Source: Camellia lanceoleosa
Lineage: Eukaryota; Streptophyta; Magnoliopsida; Ericales; Theaceae
Direction of reading: 5' to 3'
NCBI GenBank assembly: GCA_025200525.1
Contig: CM045762.1
Span: 83,729,893-83,793,892, forward strand
DNA length: 64,000 nt
Below the pieces are notes generated by a model. The model was not told the DNA's origin, ran no database searches, and saw nothing but the letters and a program-made list of their open reading frames with translations. This document shows, piece after piece, positions 1 to 12,286 of the stretch. A program made the position numbers and the translations under genes. How positions within the stretch are numbered: position 1 is the stretch's first letter; the number at the start of each line of letters is the position of its first letter.

Positions 1-1149
1 TAATAAAATTTGGTTACTTTGATGCTGTCCTCCCTTGTCTTTGGTCCTCATTCTCTTTCATCATCCTTAACCCTGGAGTCTTCATGGATAGATAACTCGT
101 TCAAGCATCTTGGCCATTGCCAACCACCCTTGACCATCAACCCCTGTCAGAATGATGATGTTACTTCTTTTTACCCCAGCCCCCCATTTTGACATCTCAA
201 CAAAGACGCCTCTCTTGTTGTTGAATTTCTGAAGACAAAAAACTGTTGAACTACTTGTGTACTTGGTGAAAAAAGATCAATCACTACGCTAACCCCAAAC
301 CTGTTGCAAAGCTTGTATTGCCCAAGAGACACCCCCCAAATCTATTTTTATAGTGTAACTTCTGAGTCGATTCCTCTCAATGATCTCCATTAAACATCCT
401 CTGGATTCATCATCCACCTGAATGATAATAAGCTTCTGTTCGATTCGTAACTCTGAAGCTCCCCTCCCCCCCCCTCTCCACACACACAGAGGGACCCCCA
501 GAAACATATACAAGTACATGGATGGTTCTTTTGGTCTTAAAGAATCTAGACGTAAGGAGGTAGTCCTAGACCAGGCAATGCAGAAATAGGATGAAACAAG
601 CATTCATATGTTGGATTACTTGCTTCCCAAATAAGAATTTAGTGTTGTTAAGTAAATTACAGATGAATGGGGGTTAATTGCCATAAATTATCCTTATTTA
701 CTTACGTGTACACAATTTAAGTTATGTTTTGGCACATGGGAACTAAGACCTTAAAAGGTATTTACTCAACAAGCAATGTGCATCTAGCTTGGAACAAGCA
801 TTGATTTGTTATATTGGCGAATTACACAACTGAATCAGTATCAAGAATAGATAAAGTAAAAGATACATAGTTATGCTTCCATATTTGGTTAATGGAGGAC
901 CTGGGTAGTATTGATTGTCCACGTGTTTTGGGTTCTTGTTGGATTCAACTTACTTCTTGTCAATCTGAGGAAAAGCTCTGTATGCTATTATGTGTACGTA
1001 TGGGTACATTCCCATTATCTTTGTCCCAAATAGGAATTATACTTTTGTGCCTACATATTGAGGGTTGTTCTATGTATGTGTCCTTTGATATACCTAAAAC
1101 TTCTAGATTTTTAATGTAATCCATTATGATTTCTAATCTGTTGCCCAAG
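1..1149. other. unassigned intergenic DNA
   Basis: I recognise no gene here. There are short open frames on both strands (for example 10-192 on + and 289-603 on -), but none shows a known domain, a sensible gene structure or a codon pattern different from the surroundings. A C-rich run sits at about 462-478. The upstream exons expected for the Rab fragment that follows (P-loop, switch regions) are not visible in this stretch. Confidence 0.4.
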
Positions 1150-2231
<1,082 letters not shown>

Positions 2232-2521
2232 ACTGAAATAGAACAGTATTTGTTATGTATCCTACCCTTTTGTGCATTTTATGTCTACTTGGTCCGTCAC
2301 CTCAATGAATTGAGCCTTTCAACTGTCTTACAACTTCTAGTGAATATGAAATGTACAGATCATCCTGCAACTAATTCAATTTTGCTATCACAGTTTGCAG
2401 AATTAAATGTACTCAGTGGGGTGAATTTGTCTTATGTTTGAAGATTGTCCAGTAATGGCTGTGTAATGCTATATCTATAGTTGATCAACTTTATTGATGT
2501 GTGTATGCTTTAGTATTATGA

Positions 2522-2752
2522 GGGTGTTTGGCAACTTAGGTTTAGGCTATTTTTTGGTTAAAATTCACCAAAAAGACAAAATAGACTAAAACAGCTAATA
2601 AGACAAAATGCCATATCAAATCCATAATTATTTCATTTTTTTTCTCACAAACATTATATCCAACTACAAAAAAATTCAATCATCTTCTCAAACACAAAAA
2701 TTTTTGTCTACTAAAATAGTCAAAAATTAAATAGCAACTTCTTAAACATCCA
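2522..2752. mobile_element. possible MITE (about 230 bp)
   Basis: An AT-rich block begins GGGTGTTTGGCAACTT and its far end, read on the other strand, begins GGATGTTTAAGAAGTTGC, giving imperfect inverted ends of the kind seen in plant hAT or Tourist MITEs. It sits just downstream of the Rab fragment. I could not find a convincing target duplication, so the superfamily is open and the boundaries are approximate. Confidence 0.4.
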
Positions 2753-3261
2753 CACAGTAAACCGATAGAAAAATACCCACAAATACACACAAACCAACTT
2801 CGGCTTCTTCATCTTGAACCCTCTATCTCATGAAATTGGCTTTACCAAATATTGGCAACTTCGAAATATGGATGGACCTTGGCAGTGATAAATGATCATT
2901 GATTCCAGTGCATTAATCAATTGTACAGTACAACTAGTTGAAGCATTGCATTGCCCTTTCAGAAATTGTTGTTTCATAATTCAGATGGTACAAGTAAATT
3001 AGCAATTGACTAATCAAGCTACATACAAGTTCTAGAGATAAAAGAAACAATTATCTTTCTCACAGAAGCAACTAATAAGCAAAGAAATCAAACCATGAGG
3101 AAATTTGACCTCCAAACAAGGTAGAGTTCCTATATGAGAGAACATATCAAACTTCAAGAACCACCAAATACCTGCAGGGTTATATGGTAGAACTTGAATT
3201 AAAATTTTTGTTTAAGGGTAAAAGAAACAGAGTACAACACTATAAAGAAAAAGACACTCAC
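2753..3261. other. AT-rich intergenic DNA
   Basis: No gene, repeat array or element end was recognised in this stretch. Confidence 0.4.
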
Positions 3262-3408
3262 TCCAGCCAGAATGTCTCTTAAGAGTTGAGGCTTGCTTTG
3301 TCCAGCGCTAACTGGCTTTGTTTGTGGGAATTGCTGAATCACCTTTGGTGCATATTTTTCTCGTGGTAGCTCAGAAGTCATCCTTAACTCTTGTTGGACC
3401 TTTCGCTT
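3262..3408 (-). other. orphan exon-like open frame (49 codons)
   Basis: On the minus strand, 147 nt between a plausible acceptor (TTTTGTAG ending at 3409) and a strong donor (GTGAGT at 3261-3256) reads open in one frame. It begins KRKVQQELR and continues MTSELPREKYAPKVIQQ, ending RDILAG. It is exactly 49 codons with phase 0 at both ends, and its composition (K, Q, P, E rich) looks more like protein than the AT-rich flanks. I do not recognise the family and found no neighbouring exons, so it may be a captured or stranded exon, or chance. Confidence 0.35.
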
Positions 3409-4050
3409 CTACAAAATCAAATGAAACAAAACAAATGGAATTCAAAAAATATTCCAGGAAAAATAAAATAATATATATATATATATATATAAAACTGCAG
3501 CCACAGGACAATAGATTTCTGTTCAAATAGATCATGAAAATCAACCAAATTGCAAAACCAAGGCCCAAGGCATATTTGCCGTGAATTTGGTGGCTTGTTT
3601 TACCTTGTAGACTCATAGTATAGTTAGATATTGAGATTATGAATGAAAAATGATAAACTCCCATTTCCATACTCGACACAGGTTTTCATAACAAATTTTA
3701 ATGACAGATCTCATTTTCTCACCATATGCCAAGGCAGTGATTCGTGGATGAATGATAATTTTGAACAATATTTCTTATGCAGTGAGATATGGTGAAGTTG
3801 TGACTTGACAACAAAAGATGCTATGATGTTCAAAACAACACAATTATTCAACAGGGTTACAAAAACTGTATCCAGGTTTACAAAGAAAATGGTTAGCTAA
3901 CTCTCTTATTTCTTTTTTAGATTTTTCTAGGGGATATAACCATTGTCATGTCCAAATATCCTAGATCATCCTAAATTTCCCATTAAACTTTATTTTACAA
4001 AAATAAAATAGAAATAAATGCATCCAGTAATAAGAAGACTTTAAATAGCA
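3409..4050. other. AT-rich intergenic DNA with a (TA)n tract
   Basis: A (TA) dinucleotide run occupies about 3471-3491. The rest is AT-rich with no supported gene. Somewhere near 4050 the sequence changes to the GC-balanced coding remnant of the Tat element, so the 5' truncation point of that element lies here. Confidence 0.4.
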
Positions 4051-4089
4051 ATGAACAATTAGAAGTTTACAGCAAGACAATGATTGGGG

Positions 4090-4968
4090 TTGATCCTTAG
4101 AAAAGAAGAAGGATGATCGACGACGTTAACTTCGGAAACATGATAGTGGCAGTGATTCTGACTCACCATCTCAGGAACCCAGAAAGAACGGGTGAGTTGA
4201 TGTATCCAGCTCATCCGAAGGAAGTCCATATGTACGGCACAGGCGAGGGAAATGAAGTGATGGTTCAGATGAAGCGGACATGCACGACCCTTTCGTACGA
4301 CGCATTGCAATAGCTGTGTGCCTAAAAAGTTCAAAGCACCGACATTCACCGTATATGATGGAAAATCAGATCCCCTAGACCACATTCATCATTACAAACA
4401 AGTGATGACTTTGCATGCTGATGATGAGGCCCTCACGTGTCGAATGTTTCCAAGTAGCCTGGGACCGTTGGTCGTCAGATGGTACTATAAACTGGAGCCA
4501 GCGTCAATAAGAAGCTTTCATTAGCTCCAAAATTCCTTCAGGGCTAGATTCATCACTAACGAAGTTTAGCCAAAGTAAGTCGACTCTCTCTGGGCAATGC
4601 AAATTAAACCAGAAGGGACCCTCCATGAGTATTCGGCGCGTTATTGGGAGTGTTTCAACTTGGTGGATAATGCCTGCAATGATTTCATGGCCATTACCGC
4701 TTTTAAGATGGGATTACACCCTAATAGTCCTTTCCGCAGTTCGTTAACCAGACGGCCTCCCAAAATAGTCTGGGCACTAATGAAGAAAATTAAGGAGTAT
4801 TGTAAGGTGGAAGACAATGCCTTGCGCGTCAAGGCCAGACAGAAATTCGTTAAATCGGCTCCATCTGGTCTGGTTCAGCTGATAAAGGTTGTGCCATCAA
4901 GGAGCCCCGAACCTCGGACTCGGGCTAAACGAGACAATCGGCGTGATTCGCGCTGTTCAAGCGGGTAG
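4090..4968 (+). pseudogene. Tat-type gag (capsid) remnant
   Basis: The reading frame is broken by at least one frameshift near 4290-4320 and by stops near 4522-4570. Recognisable parts are LPKKFKAPTFTVYDGKSDP-like sequence at 4318-4380, the HIHHYKQVMTLH segment, a degenerate LEPASIRSFHQLQNSF-like segment, and EGTLHEYSARYWECFN followed by LTRRPPKIVWALMKKI at 4597-4830. This is the Retrotrans_gag layout of plant Ty3/gypsy elements. The N-terminal serine/arginine-rich part seen in element 2 is absent here. Confidence 0.8.
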
Positions 4969-5139
4969 TGTTCGCATTGTTCAAACGAACAATATCAAGT
5001 GGATAGCAGGTGCACAAGTCCTTCGGACAAGAAGTATACGGAATTGGCAGAGCCGATCAATAAGATCCTATCCAAAGTCCAGCATTTTTCGTTCTTTAAG
5101 TGGCCGTCCAAGATAATGGGGCCCCTTGATACAAGGAGA

Positions 5140-5880
5140 AGGGATAAGCGGTGCGAATATCACAAGGACTATGGCCACGATACCGACAACTGTTATGCAC
5201 TGAAGGACTACCTGGAGGAGTTGGTGCAAGATGGTTGGTTGGTGTAACATGTCCAAAAGAACAATCCATCAAACATGGTAGCTCTTCGACAAGATTCACC
5301 TCCACTTGGTGTAATTCACATGATATACAGCCTACTGTCGTCAGCCGAGGTACATATAATTCAGTTGCAACCTAGCCTGCCCAAGCCAATCACACTAGCC
5401 AAATGGTCCCATGAAACTGGCAAGATTAGCTTCGATGACACTGACCTAGATGGAGTAACTCTCCTCACGCTGATCCCCTCGTCATTGAGCTACACGTGAA
5501 CAGATTTTCAATTGAGCGTGTTCTCATCGATTAGGGAAGCAACTCAGAAATAATGTATTACAAAATGTTTGTTAAACTCGGCTTCACTGATTCGGATCTA
5601 TTACCAGCCGATTACCCACTATTCGGCTTCAATACCAATCTCGAGTATCCCTTGGGCAAGATCACACTTCTAGTATGGGTGGGTGCAAGATCAGTAGACG
5701 TGGAATTTTTGGTCGTCAAACTCCCGTCACTATACAATCTTATCATGGGAAGGACTTGGTTGCACACTATACAGGTTGTGCCAAGCACCTACCATCAAGT
5801 GCTCTGCTTTCCAACTGAATATGGCATTGAGCAAATTTGGGGCTCTCAGAAATCAGCACAGGCATGCTATCTTATTGCTG
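5140..5880 (+). pseudogene. Tat-type zinc-knuckle and aspartic protease remnant
   Basis: At about 5145-5210 the frame reads RCEYHKDYGHDTDNCYALKD, a CHC-type knuckle characteristic of Tat gag ends. From about 5505 a protease-like segment follows: the usual LIDNGSS-type active site is represented by VLID-stop-GSNSEI (TAG at 5532). Then come MYYKMFVKLGF, a PLFGF flap region and NLIMGRTWLH. The premature stop falls directly in the catalytic motif, so this protease is dead as read. Confidence 0.7.
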
Positions 5881-6059
5881 GTGCAAAGAGGCCAAAGGAA
5901 CTGGAAATGAACTTGATTGAAGTACCGGATCGAGAAAGCCTCAAGGATATTGGGAAAATCCCCAATGAAAAGGCAACTGAACACTTCGATCAGATCGAAA
6001 TCAATGGGAATCCTGACAAATTCTTCATGATCGGCACTTCCATGAATGAAGTTGACAGA

Positions 6060-7128
6060 CGCGAACTGGTGTCCTTTTTACTCGGCAACCTCGACGTGTT
6101 TGCGTGGACACCATACAAGATGCTGGGGGTGGATCTAGTCATGGCCCAGCACCATTTAAACGTTGATCCAAAATTCAAACCAATCATTCAGAAAAGTTGG
6201 CAATCAGCCGCGGAGCATGCATTAGCCGTTGTTGATGAAGTTGACAGATTGCTTGATGCCGAGGCAATTCGTGAAGTAACTTATCCCATGTGGTTGTCCA
6301 ATACCCTGGTTGTAAAGAAGAAAAATAGATCTTGGCGCATTTGTGTCAATTTCATGGACTTGAATAGGGCCTGTCCAAAGGATTGTTTCCTCTTTCCATC
6401 GACCAACTTGTGGACGCAATGGCACATCATTAGCGCATGAGCTTCTTTTATGCCTACAGGGGTTATCACCAAATTTCCATGCATCTGGAGGATCAAGAAA
6501 AGGCCGCATTCCTTACCCAAAGAAAAACCTATTACTACAAGGTCATGCCCTTCGGATTGAAGAATGCGAGGCAACTTACCAGAGGCTGGTTACCACTATG
6601 TTCAAGGAACAACTCAGCCACACCATGGAAGTATACATTGATGACATGGTGATAAAATCCAAGGAAAAGCACGCCCATCTAGCCGATTTGGCAAAGACCT
6701 TCGGCATTCTCCGAAAGTACAAAATGAAACTGAACGCCTCGAAATGTGCATTCAGCATCGAATCTGGCAAGTTTCTCGGCTATATTGTCAACCATCGTGG
6801 AATAGAGGCCAACCCGAGGCAAATCATAACAGTTCTAGAACTTAGTTCCCCTCGGTTGGTCAAAGAAGTTCAGAAGTTGATGGGAATGGTCGCCGCCCTC
6901 AACAGGTTTATCAGCCGTTCTTTAGATCGATGTCGACAATTTTTTCACACACTTCGGCAAGGCAAAGGATTTGAATGGACCCCCGAGTGCCAAGCCGCGC
7001 TGGACAGCTTGAAAACTTATCTCCGTTCAGTACCACTCTTGGCAACCACATCGACAAGCGATCCGCTTATCTTGTATCTAGCGATATCTGACACTGTGTT
7101 ACTAAAGGAAGAACTCGGGGAGCAGTGA
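6060..7128 (+). pseudogene. Tat-type reverse transcriptase remnant
   Basis: RT motifs are spread over shifted frames: WLSNTLVVKKKNRSWRICVNF at 6290-6350, [20 protein letters not shown] at 6440-6500, [13 protein letters not shown] at 6530-6570, and the catalytic box YIDDMVIKSKEKHAHLADLAK at 6632-6695. Thumb and connection motifs ([25 protein letters not shown]) follow. A frame change near 6437 and a disrupted palm segment at 6570-6600 break the protein, although the catalytic YIDD is kept. Confidence 0.85.
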
Positions 7129-7860
7129 CCAATTTACTATGTAAGTAAGGCAACGGTCGACGCCGAAACACAATACCTACCACTGGAAAAGCTCATCCTT
7201 GCTCTCGTGGTGGCTGCAAGAAAGTTGATGCACTATTTTCAAGCTCATACCATAGGGGTATTAACGGACTATCCTCTTCGGTCAGCGCTCCGTAGTGCGA
7301 AAGCATCAGGGTGAGTCTCTAAATGGGCTTTGGAACTAGGCCAGTATGATATCCAGTTTTTGCCCAGAACGATTATCAAGGAGCAGGTGCTTGCTGACTT
7401 TGTAGCCGAGTTCATGGGATGCCATGCCGACTTCAAGTCTAAACAAGTCCAACCTAAACTCAACTGGCGAATATATGTTGGAGACATTTGGCAAATGTAC
7501 TGTGACGGATTATCCAACCAACGTGGCAGCAGGGCAGGCGTAATAATCATGATCTCCGAAGGGGCAATAATCGAGCAAGCAGTCAAACTGAGCTTCGATG
7601 CATCAAATAACGAGGCAGAATCCGAAGCATTGCTAACTGGCCTTCGTAACGCACTTTATCTTGGTGCACGGCGGTTATATGTTTTCTGTGACTCAAAGTT
7701 AGTCAACAACTAATTGAAAGGGGAATATACAACTAAAAATGACTGCATGGCAGCCTACATAAAAACGGTGAATTCCTTTGCTTACAAAATTTGACCACCA
7801 CGAGTTGAATCAGATAACCCAGGATCAGAACACGCATGGAGATGCCCTTACTTACCTAGC
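7129..7860 (+). pseudogene. tandem RNase H domains of element 1
   Basis: Just after a TGA at 7126-7128 the sequence continues PIYYVSKATVDAETQYLPLEK and ends the first RNase H with AHTIGVLTDYPLR. A linker (LGQYDIQFLPRTIIKEQVLADF) leads to a second, ribonuclease-HI-like domain: MYCDGLSNQRGSRAGV, SFDASNNEAESEALL and FCDSKLVNN, which retain the D, E and D positions. The frame ends at a TAA at 7711. Two RNase H domains in a row are a recognised feature of Tat elements. Confidence 0.75.
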
Positions 7861-7984
7861 CTCTGCTATTAACTCAGAAGTCAAATGAACAATCAAAGTA
7901 GGGTTTATCCCAGAGCCGAGCATCACCTCTTTTGAACCAGTCGAACTAACATCATTGAACCAGGACCAAGTTGGATGGACCCTA

Positions 7985-9212
7985 TCACTGCATTTCTTTC
8001 CTCGGAACAGCTCCTAATGGATAAGAAAGAAGCCCACAAGTTGCAAAATAAAGCCTTGTGATATTATCTGGATCCGTAGGAAAAGCTTTACAAAAAATCT
8101 CTCTCTGGGCCGTATCTGGAATGTGTTCACCCTGACAAAGTTGAGGAAATCTTGGCCGAAACACATGAAGGTAGCTGTGGTGCCTACTTTGGAGGACGCT
8201 CATCGGCACACCGAACCGTAATGCAGGGGGTATTATTAGCCGACCATATGAACAGATGCTGAGAACTACGTAAAGAAGTGCGAACAATGCCAAAAGTTTT
8301 CCCCATTAACTCATTTGTGTATTAAAGAATTAAATTCCATTACTAGTCCTTGGCCGTTCACTCAATGGGGACTTAATATTGTCGAACCATTACCGCGGGC
8401 TCCAGGGAACAAGCGATTCTTGATCGTCGCAACAGATTATTTTACAAAGTGGGTCGAAGCAGAGGCATTAACACATATTTGAGATGTCGATGTTAAACGT
8501 TTTGTATGGAAAAATATTATAACTCGATTTGGCATACCGAGAGTACTTGTATCCGACAACGACACACAATTCAATTGTGGTGTCTATCGGGAGTTATGCA
8601 ATACATATGGTATCTGGCGTTACTTTTCCTCACCAGCATACCCACAAAGTAACGGTTAAGCTAAGGCCTCTAATAAAGTGATCCTGGACCGCATCAAGAA
8701 ACGATTGGAAAAGGCCAAAGGCAGGTGGGTTGAAGAGTTGCCCAGTGTGTTGTGAGCTCATCACACCACTCCGAGGCGGTCTATTAGAGAAACGCCGTTC
8801 GCTTTGTGCTTTGGGACACAGGCTATTATCCCTCTTGAAATTGGTCTGCCTACACTAAAATCCAAGGTTTTTGACATGGGCTGTAATGACATGATGTTGG
8901 CCTTAGATTTGACTTTGATTGAAGAACGGCAAAATCGTGCTCTTGCGTGCATGGAGCGGTATCTGCAACAGCTCACCAAGTCATATAACCAACGCGTGCA
9001 GTTGCATCATTATACACCTAAAGAATTGGTCCTCAAGAAAGTGTTTCCTGCTACAAAGAATTCGATAGATAGTAAATTAGGCCCCAACTGGGACGATCCT
9101 TATTAGATTGATTCGATTGTCGGAACGGGGGGCATATCAGCTTTCAGACATGGCTGGTAGAAGTTTGCCATGCCCCTTGAATTCGACCCATTTGCGTAAA
9201 TTTTATCATTGA
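7985..9212 (+). pseudogene. Tat-type integrase remnant
   Basis: Parts of the HHCC zinc finger are visible (THEGSCGAYFGGRSSAHR at about 8160-8215, CEQCQKF at about 8280-8302). The core reads SPWPFTQWGLNIVEPLPRAP (the first catalytic D is N), then FGIPRVLVSDNDTQF and the NG-stop-AKASNK equivalent of the glutamate region (near 8650-8670). TAA, TAG and TGA codons interrupt it, for example near 8322, 8480, 8658 and 8755. The C-terminal part (8804-9106) is open and ends LGPNWDDPY; a shifted frame then gives LNSTHLRKFYH and a TGA at 9210-9212, which I take as the original end of pol. No chromodomain follows. Confidence 0.8.
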
Positions 9213-9339
9213 GCCAACTTGTATGGCATGCTAGTTCATTTTTTATTTTTGTTGTTATACTAACATGTATACATCTACAAATTCTGCAATGCAGTGTGCA
9301 TTTTTTATCGCCGTCTCGTTAAAAATGGTTGAATAATGA

Positions 9340-10250
9340 AAAAGCCTCTAAATTCGGAGCGCCCTTCGTGGATATCATGATTGGCCGATATAAAGCCTCT
9401 GAATTTGGAGCACCTTTTGTAGATATCACGATTGGCCAACACAAAGACTCGGAGCGCCTTTCGTGCATGTTCATATTTGGGTTGAATAAGCTTCTGAATT
9501 TGGAGCGCCCTTCGAGGATATCACGATTGGCCAATACAAAGACTTCAAATTCAGAGCGCCGTTCTTGCATGTTCACATTTGGGTCGAATAAGCCTCCGAA
9601 TTCATAGTGCCCTTCGTGGATATCACGATTGGCCAATACAAAGACTCCGAATTCGGAGTGCCCTTCGTGTATGTTCACGTTTGGGCCAAATAAGCCTCCA
9701 AATTCGGAGCGTCCTTTGTGTATATCACGATTGGCCAATACAAAGACTTCGAATTCAGAGTGCCTTTCGTGTATGTTCACGTTTGGGTCGAATAAGCCTC
9801 CAAATTTGGAGCGCCCTTCGTGGATATCACGATTAGCCAATACAAAGACTAAAAATTCGGAGCACCCTTAATGCATGTTCACATTTGGGCCGAATAAGCC
9901 TTTGAATTCGGAGCGCCCTTTGTGGATATCACGATTGGCCAATACAAAGACTTCGAATTCGGACCGTCCTTCATGCATGTTCACATTTGGGCCGAATAAG
10001 CCTCCAAATTCGAAGCACCCTTCGTAGATATCACGATTGGCCAATACAAAGACTCTAAATTTGGAGTGCCCTTCATGCATGTTCATGTTTGGGCCGAATA
10101 AGCTTCTGAATTCGGAGCGCCCTACGTGGATATCACGATTAGCCAATATGAAGACTCCGAATTCGGAGCGCCCTTCGTGCATGTTCATGTTGGGGCCGAA
10201 TAAGCCTCTGAATTTAGAGCACCCTTCGTGGATGTTACGATTGCCTGAGT
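9340..10250. repeat. 102-bp tandem repeat array made of two 51-bp halves
   Basis: The anchor GATATCACGATTGGCCAATA recurs at 9517, 9619, 9721 (first base variant), 9823, 9925, 10027 and 10129, a spacing of exactly 102 bp, with a diverged copy at 10231 and shorter-spaced copies at 9371 and 9422. Each unit is two related 51-bp halves, one containing GATATCACGATTGGCC and the other ATGTTCACGTTTGGGCCGAA, both starting AATTCGGAGCGCCCTTCGTG. Because 51 and 102 are multiples of three, long open frames run through the array on both strands; on the minus strand they read as 17-residue units with HEGRSEFGGLF and HEGRSEFEVFVLANRD. The array lies between the pol end and the antisense genes. Confidence 0.95.
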
Positions 10251-10448
10251 CGGTGAAAGTTAGTAATTAAAACTATGACGGTCAGTAGAAAAACAATAAA
10301 GATAATGGGACCACAATACATATTTCCAACAGGGACAACTAAAATATCAAACAAACAAGTACATAGGATATTTATTCGTTACAATTTATACAAATACATA
10401 GGTGATTAAAGACTAAGAAATACAATGTCTGATTATCTAGACCTTTTC

Positions 10449-11258
10449 CTATTCAGCATTTTCTTCTTTGTCATCAGTCTTCTCGGCTTCATATGCCTCG
10501 AAGGGGACCTTGTAACTTTGGTATAATGATGACACCGAATTAACACCCGTGGCTTGTAGAGCTTTAATCCATCCATGCTTAAATCCACGATTTTCGCATC
10601 GACAAACATCATCAACTAACTTCTCCCTAGTCTTCTCAATACCGATCTTTCGGCCATCAAAAAAGCCTTGTTTGTGGGCCCTCGTTCTTATCGCCTCTCT
10701 TGCGAACATGCTTGTCGTATCTCGATCAGCTATGGCATAATCAAGTAGGTGTTGGTTTACTTTGTCCATCACAATCGGATTCATTTGACCTGCCGACTGA
10801 GTCTCGGAAGCCTTGGCCTTTCTCAACTCGTTCTCGGCCTTCTCTGTACGGTGTTCCAAGCTCCGAATATGACCGTCACGAAGGTGCATGCCAATCTCAT
10901 AAGAGGTGTATAGTCCTCTAATTGCTCCACGGACGCTCTCTCGAAAAATTTCCTAATCAAGCTGACTGACCATTGATTGTTGGACTTCGGGCGGAAAAAT
11001 TTGTTGAGTGAACTCTACTGCCACATTCGGATCGTAAATAATTGAGTCCGCTTTGGTCATCGGTTTATTCCCAATGAAAACTGAAAAACTCAACGGGTGT
11101 AGTGGCCTGCTGGTTTCGTCTTGCGGTGAGGCATGTGCACTCCCAATCCTGGAGCTCCACCGTTGTTGCATTTTTCTTTTTGGTGACTTTTCTACCTTGC
11201 CCCCTCTTGGAGACCTGCTTCGACGACGGAGGGAGCGATGCCTCTCACGCTTCTCCAA
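10449..11258 (-). pseudogene. antisense gene b of element 1 (coiled coil, ENRGFKHGW module)
   Basis: Read on the minus strand, one frame interrupted by a TAG near 10953 first gives an Arg/Ser-rich start (RHRSLRRRSRSPRGGK). It then gives LYTSYEIGMHLRDGHIRSLE followed by a charged coiled-coil stretch (HRTEKAENELRKAKASETQ) and REKLVDDVCRCENRGFKHGW, IKALQATGV, ending in an acidic tail at 10449. The segment from about 10990 downward resembles the coiled-coil end of antisense gene a (12287-12814), with the same ENRGFKHGW[IL]KAL sequence. It runs opposite to gag-pol. The function is unknown; the coiled coil is inferred from the pattern of charged and hydrophobic residues. Confidence 0.65.
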
Positions 11259-11524
11259 CGTCCTGTTACTCGTTCATGCGGGTTCGCCACTAGTCTCTCA
11301 GTTCATTTCTAAATCTTGTTCAACTAGCGTTCTACTCTCCCCTCTACTATTAAAGAATACTTTTCTTGACATACGAATCTCCTCAGGTCGACACAATGCT
11401 CTTTTCCCTCTCACACTCCGCTAAATTTGAGCAGAATATATTTAACGACATCACAGGCCCCACGCGCGTCTGCCCCCCTTCCCCGCGCTTATTAATTACG
11501 GATGCAGCATTTACGAAGTGACCA

Positions 11525-12075
11525 CTTCACGCATTTTGCTGAATAAAAGACAATGCCCCACCTGATCCCATGAACTTTTCGTCCATACATTCGGCGGTTA
11601 TGCTTAGTAATTAGCTGGGACAAGGGCAGATTTATTAATATATTCGGCTTATCTTCAAGCATTTTGACGAATAAAAGACAATGCCCCACTTGATCCCATG
11701 AACTTTTCATCCATACATTTGGCAGTTATGCTCAGCGATCAGCTGGGGCAAGAGCAGATTTATTAATATATATATATATATATGGCTTATCTTCAAGCAT
11801 TTTTTCGAATAAAAGACAATGCCCCACCTGATCCCATGAACTTTTCGTCCATATATTCGGCGGTTATGCTTAGTAATCAGTTGGGGCAAGGGCAGATTTA
11901 TTAATCTATTCGGCTTATCTTTAAGCATTTTGTTGAATAAAGACCATGTCCCACCTAATCCCATAAACTTTTCATCCATACATTCGGCGGTTATGCTCAG
12001 TGATCAGCTGAGGTAAGGGCAGATTTATTAATCTATTTGGCTTGTCTTCAAGCATTTTTTCGAATTAAGATGTAA
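11525..12075. repeat. 128-bp tandem repeat array between the two antisense genes
   Basis: The motif AAAGACAATGCCCCAC begins at about 11547, 11675 and 11813, with a diverged copy near 11940 and a partial unit ending near 12070. Spacings are 128, 138 (the unit enlarged by a TA run at 11766-11783) and 127 bp. Units share CCCATGAACTTTTC, CATACATTCGGCGGTTATGC and GGGCAGATTTATTAATATATT. The open frames on the minus strand here are by-products of the repetition. Confidence 0.9.
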
Positions 12076-12286
12076 AGGTCATGATCTCAATTGATATGGC
12101 ATGTTTTTGTTTTTTAATACTTAATGATAACATTCAATAGCAAAACAAACATTTTGATTAATAAACTATATGAGTACATCTACGTTATACATGAAAATGG
12201 CCTACATCTAAAATAAAGTGCTAACAAAAACTAATAAAAACAAACAAAAACAAAAAATGGTTGAATATCCATTACAAAACTGCCGA

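Noticed and set aside
9319..9840. A 173-codon minus-strand frame in the 102-bp array as a real repeat protein
   Set aside because: Open frames also occur on the + strand, and all follow from a repeat period divisible by three; there is no start context or non-repeat domain.
9340..10250. CRISPR-like array
   Set aside because: The repeats are contiguous with no unique spacers, and the context is a plant retrotransposon.
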